From positions 1-9,724 of the forward strand of contig CAJGDQ010000030.1 of NCBI GenBank assembly GCA_904502215.1: a stretch of 9,724 nucleotides of DNA, in the 5' to 3' direction. Source of the DNA: Clostridiaceae bacterium (lineage in GTDB: Bacteria; Bacillota; Clostridia; Oscillospirales; Acutalibacteraceae). The notes under the pieces are model-generated. The model saw only the letters and a program-made list of their open reading frames with translations. It searched no databases and was not told the DNA's origin. Below, piece after piece: positions 5,411 to 9,724 of the stretch (within the stretch, counting starts at the first letter, position 1; every line of letters starts with the position of its first letter). The position numbers and the translations under genes were made by a program.

Positions 5411-6142
5411 CTATTGTTTCTTCATTTGTCTTAAAAATACAGTTATCGCCATTACAAGCAAAACTATCGAATATCCAAGCACCCACCAAATATGTGGGAA
5501 AATGCCTGCGAAATCAGATGAAAGAATTGCTCTTTCCATATCAACAGCATGAACAAAAGGAAGCAAATAGGCAATCTTTTTGAATGTGCCGCCCATAAGC
5601 TCGATATCAAACCAGATACCCGAAAGCCAAGCCGAAACATTTGTTAGCAAGGCTCCGCAAATACCACCCGCTTGTTTATCATTAAGCAGACTTCCGCATA
5701 AAAGACCCAAAGCAATATAAAGTATCGAAACAGGAATGATTAACAAATTGGCATATAGAATATTAATCGTAATTTCAAGACCTAAAATTATTGCGGCAAT
5801 ATAGCAAACAATACTTTGCGCTATCGCAAGCGGTATAATAGGCAAGGTATAACCGAGGATAAAATCTGCCGCTGTCAATGGGGTTGTATATAGCCTTTGC
5901 AAAAGAGAACTGCTTCTATCCTTGGCTATAATTGTTGCTGAAAATAATGACATAAATGAAAGTCCGAAAACCGTTATTCCCGGTGTTAAATGACCGATTT
6001 CAAATAGCTTAACGGGAATATTCGCCTGTATTGCGCTCAGCAACAGAATCAAAATTAAAGGAAATCCCAACCCAAAGGCTAAATTTATCGGGTCTCTTAA
6101 TATTTCTTTTGTGTTTCTTGAGGCAAACGAAAGCATTCTCAT
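5411..6142 (-). CDS. ABC-2 type exporter permease subunit
   Basis: This 243-residue integral membrane protein has six predicted membrane segments (about 21-39, 53-73, 98-121, 130-152, 158-178, 217-237). The ABC-2 permease pattern is present: a cytosolic loop with AKDRSSSLLQRLYTTPL (73-89) after the second helix, the coupling region typical of DrrB/YadH-like exporters. SGIWFDIELMGG...LLPFVHAVDMERAIL (174-206) corresponds to the conserved WLPxxh segment. It pairs with the ATPase encoded immediately upstream, and its ATG overlaps the ATPase stop codon (ATGA). A GGGGG ribosome binding site lies inside the end of the ATPase gene. The substrate is unknown. A TetR regulator in the same operon suggests efflux of a toxic compound, but this is inference. 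Confidence 0.9.
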   Translation of the reverse strand: MRMLSFASRNTKEILRDPINLAFGLGFPLILILLLSAIQANIPVKLFEIGHLTPGITVFGLSFMSLFSATIIAKDRSSSLLQRLYTTPLTAADFILGYTLPIIPLAIAQSIVCYIAAIILGLEITINILYANLLIIPVSILYIALGLLCGSLLNDKQAGGICGALLTNVSAWLSGIWFDIELMGGTFKKIAYLLPFVHAVDMERAILSSDFAGIFPHIWWVLGYSIVLLVMAITVFLRQMKKQ

Positions 6143-6876
6143 TTCATCGCCCCCTTAACTATTCTAATAAAAGCTTCTTCAAAATTATCGGTGTTAGCAG
6201 CTTCCTTAATCTTATCGGCGGTTTCGCAAATAAGAAGCTCGCCATCCTTCATAATGGCAATACGGTCAGAAAGGGCCTCAGCCTCTTCCATATAATGAGT
6301 TGTTAATATAATTGTTACCTTGCCCTTTAAAGAGCGGATAATATCCCACAAATCGCTTCTTGCGATAACATCAAGTCCAAGGGTTGGCTCATCAAGGAAA
6401 AGAATTTGAGGCTCACTGATAAGTGCCATCGCAATACTAAGTCGGCGTTGCCAACCACCGGAAAGCTTACCGGCTTTTTTGCCGATTTGCGTTTCAAGCC
6501 CTAAAAGCTTAGTTAGTTCCTTGATTTTTTCATTTTTCTTTTCTTTTGTGAAACCATAAACACCGCACATTAGTTCAAGGTTCTCATAAACCGATAACCC
6601 CAAAGCTACTGCGGTTTCCTGTGGAGAAACTGCGATAATCCTTTTTACCTCATCAGAGTTACTGCATATGCTTTTACCCTTTAAAAAAGCGTCGCCCTTT
6701 GTTGGCTTAGTTAGGCAAGAAAGCATTTTTATGGTTGTTGTTTTACCCGCACCGTTAACACCGAGCAATGAAAACAATTCTCCCTCTTTTATCGAAAGAC
6801 AAAGATTATTAACTGCAACGGTGTCTTTATATTTTTTAGTTAATCCCTTTATTTCTATAGCATTCATCATTCTCAC
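6139..6876 (-). CDS. ABC exporter ATP-binding subunit
   Basis: This ABC-type ATPase of up to 245 residues powers the exporter whose permease follows it. Motifs in order are Walker A GVNGAGKT (39-46), Q-loop Q86 in VSPQE, signature LSGGWQRR (138-145), Walker B ILFLDE (158-163), D-loop GLD (167-169) and H-loop H194 in TTHYMEE. It resembles the DrrA/CcmA-type drug or polysaccharide exporter ATPases. The longest frame begins with GTG at 6876, which overlaps the TGA of the upstream TetR gene (GTGA). In-frame ATG codons at 6870 and 6867 are alternatives. AGGGTGAG just upstream makes ATG 6867 attractive, so the protein may be two or three residues shorter. The 3' end overlaps the permease start by four bases, indicating translational coupling. 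Confidence 0.94.
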   Translation of the reverse strand: MRMMNAIEIKGLTKKYKDTVAVNNLCLSIKEGELFSLLGVNGAGKTTTIKMLSCLTKPTKGDAFLKGKSICSNSDEVKRIIAVSPQETAVALGLSVYENLELMCGVYGFTKEKKNEKIKELTKLLGLETQIGKKAGKLSGGWQRRLSIAMALISEPQILFLDEPTLGLDVIARSDLWDIIRSLKGKVTIILTTHYMEEAEALSDRIAIMKDGELLICETADKIKEAANTDNFEEAFIRIVKGAMK

Positions 6877-7433
6877 CCTAAGTTATAACTTTTTCTGAGC
6901 CCCTGATAAGCATCAGTCAGCATTTTGCTTGCAAGTTCAAGGTTTAACTCGATATAATCGGTTGCAAGCATTACTGCTATTCCGTGAACAAATGCCCACA
7001 TCTCAAAATGAAATAGCTTTGCTTCATCCTCGCTAAGACCTGTATTTTTACAAACAATATCATTCATTTCATCATTAAGCTTTGATTCTTTAGGAGCCGT
7101 TTCTTTTGAGCGGTCTCTCATATATAAAAGCTTAAAAAGCTCCTTTTCTTCTTTAGCAAATCGAATATATGCCATACCGCTCGCCTTATACTCAGGAAAC
7201 TCTCCCCTTTCAATTTCTTCGGTTATATACTCTTGGCATAGCATATCTGCCTTCTCAACAACTGCAAGCCTTAATTCCTCCATAGTTGAAAAGTTGGAGA
7301 AAACCGGCTGGGTTGAGCAATTCAAAACTGCCGCAATATTTCTTGCATTAATAGCCTCAGCTCCGCTATTTCTTACTATATCAACTGCTGTATCTATTAT
7401 ATCATTTTTAGTTATTTTAACTTTTGGCGGCAT
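6873..7433 (-). CDS. TetR/AcrR family transcriptional regulator
   Basis: This 186-residue regulator has an N-terminal TetR-type DNA-binding domain (about 7-55). ITKNDIIDTAVDIVRNSG gives helix 1 and ARNIAAVLNCSTQPVFSNF (30-48) is the helix-turn-helix. The rest is a helical ligand-binding/dimerisation domain; FVHGIAVMLATDY (about 148-160) resembles the WHG-type C-terminal domain. It starts with ATG preceded by AAGGGGG six bases upstream. It is the first gene of a three-gene operon with the ABC ATPase and permease, sharing bases with the ATPase start. A 7-bp inverted repeat overlaps the -10 region of its promoter, so negative autoregulation of the whole operon, relieved by a transported or related ligand, is the likely scheme. 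The ligand is unknown. Confidence 0.92.
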   Translation of the reverse strand: MPPKVKITKNDIIDTAVDIVRNSGAEAINARNIAAVLNCSTQPVFSNFSTMEELRLAVVEKADMLCQEYITEEIERGEFPEYKASGMAYIRFAKEEKELFKLLYMRDRSKETAPKESKLNDEMNDIVCKNTGLSEDEAKLFHFEMWAFVHGIAVMLATDYIELNLELASKMLTDAYQGLRKSYNLG

Positions 7434-7461
7434 AACAATCCCCCTTAATATAGTTGTTGTT

Positions 7462-7504
7462 ATATATCAACAGATATATTATCATCAATTTAATAAACTG
7501 TCAA
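7462..7504 (-). promoter_or_regulatory. promoter and putative TetR operator of the exporter operon
   Basis: On the minus strand a perfect TTGACA (7504-7499) is followed by TAATAT (7481-7476) at 17 bp, or by GATAAT (7483-7478) at 15 bp. The inverted repeat ATATATC-AACA-GATATAT (7462-7479) overlaps the -10 box. This is a classical repressor position for a self-regulating TetR protein. The operator role is inferred. Confidence 0.65.
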
Positions 7505-7572
7505 TAAAAAACTGTGACTTTTAATCAAAAAACTGCACTAATATCAAAATTTACTATGTTTTATTTGCATAT

Positions 7573-7589
7573 TGCACTTGAAAAGTGCA
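7573..7589. repeat. isolated hairpin TGCACTT-GAA-AAGTGCA
   Basis: A perfect 7-bp stem with a GAA loop lies in the gap between the TetR promoter and the terminator of the HAD gene. The loop and stem size are the same as in the first hairpin at 2294-2310, and ATTCC follows it. It may be a solitary relative of that repeat. It has no T run, so it is unlikely to be a terminator. Confidence 0.5.
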
Positions 7590-7615
7590 TTCCCATTGTT
7601 ATTTTGACCAAAAGA

Positions 7616-7644
7616 AAAACAGGCATCAAATTGATGCCTGTTTT
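7616..7644 (-). terminator. intrinsic terminator of the HAD phosphatase gene
   Basis: AAAACAGGCATC (7616-7627) pairs perfectly with GATGCCTGTTTT (7633-7644) around a five-base loop. On the minus strand the stem is followed by TTTTTCTTTT. It lies three bases past the stop codon of the minus-strand gene that ends at 7648. Confidence 0.92.
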
Positions 7645-7647
7645 GTT

Positions 7648-8421
7648 CTATTTCACCAAATCGCCAACCCCGTCAAGAATGTATTTCGGACGGTATGGGA
7701 AGCGGTCAATTTCTTCCATACTTGTTACACCGCTGAGCACTAAAACCGTGTCAACATTCGATTCGATTCCCGCTATAATATCGGTATCCATTCTATCCCC
7801 AATAAATGCGATTTCTTCACTATGGCAGTTGAGCTTTCTAAGACCATGGCGAAGCATTAACGGGTTGGGCTTTCCAACGAAATATGCCTTCTTTCCTGTT
7901 GCTATTTCAATCGGCGCTATAAGAGAGCCTGTTGCCGGCATAATTCCCTTTTCGGTAGGTCCTGTTATATCAGGATTTGTTCCGATTAGCTTAGCACCCT
8001 TATTAACAAGCTCGATAGCCTTTTCAATCTTCTCGAAATTATAGGTTCTCGTTTCCCCAACAACAACATAATCGGGGTTAACATCGTTCATATAAATTTT
8101 GCGGTCATATAGAGCCTTCGTAAGCCCTGCTTCGCCGATAACATAGGCGGTGCAACCCGGTTTTTGAGTTTGCAAAAACTCGGCAGTTGCCATGGCGCTG
8201 GTATAAAAATTATCGGGAGAAACCTTGAGTCCCATTCTTTCGAGCTTCATACTAAGCTCGTGGGGTGTTTTCTCGGGACTATTGGTTAAAAATACAAATT
8301 TTTTATCGTTATCTATCATCCAATTAACGAAATCGGCAACACCCGGAAGAATTATGCTTCCATGGTATATAACGCCGTCCATATCGCATATAAAACCTTT
8401 TTTATTACGAATTTGTTCCAT
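7648..8421 (-). CDS. HAD-superfamily (subfamily IIA, NagD-like) phosphatase
   Basis: This 257-residue cytosolic phosphatase is of the NagD/AraL/p-nitrophenylphosphatase type. The four HAD motifs are present. Motif I is DMDGV (13-17), with nucleophile D13 and acid/base D15. Motif II is FLTNSP (44-49). Motif III is the lysine in GKPNP (K184). Motif IV is GDRMDTD (208-214), with D209 and D214 as likely Mg2+ ligands. The type II cap lies between motifs II and III and contains GTNPD (147-151), a hallmark of subfamily IIA. Members dephosphorylate nucleoside monophosphates, sugar phosphates or glycolytic side products. The substrate cannot be assigned from sequence. It starts at ATG 8421 after an AAGGAGG site. 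It has its own promoter and terminator and is divergent from trxA. Confidence 0.93.
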   Translation of the reverse strand: MEQIRNKKGFICDMDGVIYHGSIILPGVADFVNWMIDNDKKFVFLTNSPEKTPHELSMKLERMGLKVSPDNFYTSAMATAEFLQTQKPGCTAYVIGEAGLTKALYDRKIYMNDVNPDYVVVGETRTYNFEKIEKAIELVNKGAKLIGTNPDITGPTEKGIMPATGSLIAPIEIATGKKAYFVGKPNPLMLRHGLRKLNCHSEEIAFIGDRMDTDIIAGIESNVDTVLVLSGVTSMEEIDRFPYRPKYILDGVGDLVK

Positions 8422-8448
8422 AAATTCAAGCCTCCTTAGCCTAGAAAT

Positions 8449-8477
8449 ATTTTAATGTAAACAAGATAAAAAGTCAA
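8449..8477 (-). promoter_or_regulatory. SigA-type promoter of the HAD phosphatase gene
   Basis: On the minus strand TTGACT (8477-8472) and TAAAAT (8454-8449) are separated by 17 bp, each one base from consensus. The predicted start near 8442 leaves a leader of about 20 nt containing AAGGAGG. Confidence 0.85.
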
Positions 8478-8514
8478 GACTTTGCCTTGCGGTAATAATT
8501 CTATAAAAAATCTA

Positions 8515-8543
8515 TTGAATATGTTAATTTTAAATGTTAGAAT
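8515..8543 (+). promoter_or_regulatory. SigA-type promoter of the trxA-trxB operon
   Basis: TTGAAT (8515-8520) and TAGAAT (8538-8543) are separated by 17 bp, with TGT before the -10 box (extended -10). It is back to back with the minus-strand HAD promoter: 37 bp separate the two -35 boxes. The trxA ribosome binding site is AAAGGA at 8567-8572. Confidence 0.82.
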
Positions 8544-8580
8544 AAAATCAGGAAAGAATAAAAAAGAAAGGATGATATAA

Positions 8581-8886
8581 ATGTCAGTTATAAGTGTTAA
8601 TAAATCAAATTTTGAAGAAATAATAAATAGCGATAAACCTGTTTTGCTTGATTTCTTTGCCGAGTGGTGCGGTCCTTGCCGGACGGTTTCCCCCATTGTT
8701 GATGAAATCGCTGAGGAAAGAGCAGATATTATAGTTGGTAAAATCAATGTTGATGAGGAGGGCGAGCTAGCATCGGCTTTCTCGGTTTCAACCATTCCAA
8801 CCTTTGTTGTTATCAAAAACAAGCAAATTGTAAAGCAAATTTCGGGCGCCAGACCTAAAGCTCAAATCCTTGCATTGTTAGATTAG
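8581..8886 (+). CDS. trxA: thioredoxin
   Basis: This 101-residue cytosolic protein reduces disulfides in target proteins through a dithiol/disulfide cycle. The active site AEWCGPCR places W29, C30 and C33 as expected. DFFAEW precedes it, and the conserved cis-proline P73 occurs in STIPTF. The C-terminal ...KNKQIVKQISGARPK matches the typical beta-hairpin with glycine before the final helix. Length is normal for single-domain thioredoxins. ATG 8581 follows AAAGGA by eight bases. The gene is followed after 11 bp by thioredoxin reductase, making a complete reducing system in one operon driven by the promoter at 8515-8543. Confidence 0.96.
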   Translation: MSVISVNKSNFEEIINSDKPVLLDFFAEWCGPCRTVSPIVDEIAEERADIIVGKINVDEEGELASAFSVSTIPTFVVIKNKQIVKQISGARPKAQILALLD

Positions 8887-8897
8887 GCAGGTGCTTT

Positions 8898-9724
8898 ATG
8901 GAGCATATTTTTGATACGATTATTATCGGCGGCGGCCCTGCAGGTTATACTGCCGCTTTATATGCCGCAAGAGCGGGGCTTGATGCTGTTTTGATTGAAA
9001 AATTATCGGCAGGCGGTCAAATGGCTCTAACGGGAGATATTGATAATTACCCCGGTTTTGATGAGGGAATTGATGGCTTCACCCTTGGAATGAAAATGCA
9101 ACAGGGTGCTGAGCGTTTTGGTGCTAAAACCGAATACGGCGAGGTTTTAAGGGTTGATTTTTCAAAACCTGTTAAAGAAATTATAACCGATAGCAAAACC
9201 CTTTTTGCCAAAAGTGTTATTATTGCCTCAGGTGCTAACCCAAGGGAGTTAGGAATAGAAAACGAAGCAGAGCTTGTAGGCCGTGGTGTTCATTATTGCG
9301 CCCATTGCGATGGCAAATTTTATAAGGATAAAACAGTTGCTGTTATAGGCGGCGGAAACTCGGCAGCAGCCGATGCCCTCTATCTTTCACGCCTTGCAAA
9401 AAAGGTTTATCTTATTCATAGAAGAGATAAACTAAGGGCCGAAAACATCTATAAAAAACCGCTTTTAGAGGCGGAAAATATCGAGTTCTTATGGAATACA
9501 ACTGCCGAAAACTTTATAACCGATAATAGAGTAACGGGCCTTGAAATTAAAAACATTTTAAGCGGAGAAATTTCTGAAATTTCCTGTGACGGAGTTTTCA
9601 TTAGTATAGGAAGAAAACCCGCAACAGAATTTTTAAAGGATGCTGTTGAGCTTGATGAAAACGGTTATATCATAGCTGATGAAACAACCAAAACGAATAT
9701 TGATGGCGTTTTTGCCGCAGGTGA
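8898..9724 (+). CDS. trxB: thioredoxin reductase (NADPH, FAD), 3'-truncated by the window end
   Basis: This flavoenzyme transfers electrons from NADPH through FAD and a redox disulfide to thioredoxin. The first 275 residues are visible and run off the end of the window. Motifs are the FAD-binding GGGPAG (11-16), GQMALTGDIDNYPGF (40-54), redox cysteines C134 and C137 in HYCAHCDG, the NADPH-site GGGNSA (151-156) and HRRDKLR (174-180). The final visible residues, VFAAGD, open the second FAD motif. HRR-x3-R supports NADPH use, as opposed to ferredoxin-dependent relatives that lose it. The CxxC is CAHC rather than the common CATC. The ATG is preceded by AGGTG, and the gene begins 11 bp after trxA, so the two are cotranscribed. 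About 30-40 C-terminal residues are presumably missing. Confidence 0.95.
   Translation, partial: MEHIFDTIIIGGGPAGYTAALYAARAGLDAVLIEKLSAGGQMALTGDIDNYPGFDEGIDGFTLGMKMQQGAERFGAKTEYGEVLRVDFSKPVKEIITDSKTLFAKSVIIASGANPRELGIENEAELVGRGVHYCAHCDGKFYKDKTVAVIGGGNSAAADALYLSRLAKKVYLIHRRDKLRAENIYKKPLLEAENIEFLWNTTAENFITDNRVTGLEIKNILSGEISEISCDGVFISIGRKPATEFLKDAVELDENGYIIADETTKTNIDGVFAAG

Noticed and set aside
7514..8044. 176-codon plus-strand open frame antisense to the HAD phosphatase
   Set aside because: Shadow frame of a gene with all HAD motifs on the minus strand. It has no recognisable domain and runs through a terminator.
8436..8822. 128-codon minus-strand open frame antisense to trxA
   Set aside because: Shadow of thioredoxin, which is unambiguous on the plus strand. 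It also spans the divergent promoters.

Overview
The window looks like a chromosomal segment from a low-GC, spore-former-related anaerobe of the Bacillota, class Clostridia, plausibly an Oscillospirales-type gut bacterium. The basis is AT-rich DNA, strong AGGAGG-type ribosome binding sites, perfect or near-perfect SigA-like promoters, a RicT (YaaT) homologue, a YabE-like G5/3D wall protein and a small clostridial 2[4Fe-4S] ferredoxin. The lineage is inferred from gene content only.

Layout. Positions 1-826 (+) hold the 3' part of ricT. It is followed by a 273-bp gap dominated by back-to-back hairpins (888-1071), then a 56-residue ferredoxin (1100-1270, +). Next is the trans-translation pair: smpB (1387-1845, +) and the tmRNA gene ssrA (1914-2259, +), separated by a perfect four-copy 14-bp tandem repeat. 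The tmRNA ends at a strong terminator, followed by a small array of hairpins joined by an ATGTAATC/ATGTCATC linker (2294-2361). A YabE/Rpf2-like DUF348-G5-3D wall protein lies on the minus strand (2415-3479). A 510-bp divergent intergenic region separates it from a uracil permease of the NCS2 family (3990-5354, +), which has a structured AT-rich leader. A bidirectional terminator closes that gene and the convergent operon on the minus strand: TetR regulator (7433 to 6873), ABC ATPase (to 6139) and ABC-2 permease (to 5411). These three are chained by overlapping start and stop codons. A NagD-type HAD phosphatase follows (7648-8421, minus). It is divergent from a thioredoxin/thioredoxin reductase operon (trxA 8581-8886; trxB 8898 to the window end, 3'-truncated).

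Functional modules: ribosome rescue (SmpB plus tmRNA), disulfide redox control (TrxA plus TrxB), a self-regulated ABC exporter, uracil uptake, and peptidoglycan remodelling. The coding content is ordinary. The less explained material is non-coding: two hairpin-array regions, the tandem repeat in the position expected for the tmRNA promoter, and the permease leader. No mobile element, CRISPR array or defence system was seen.
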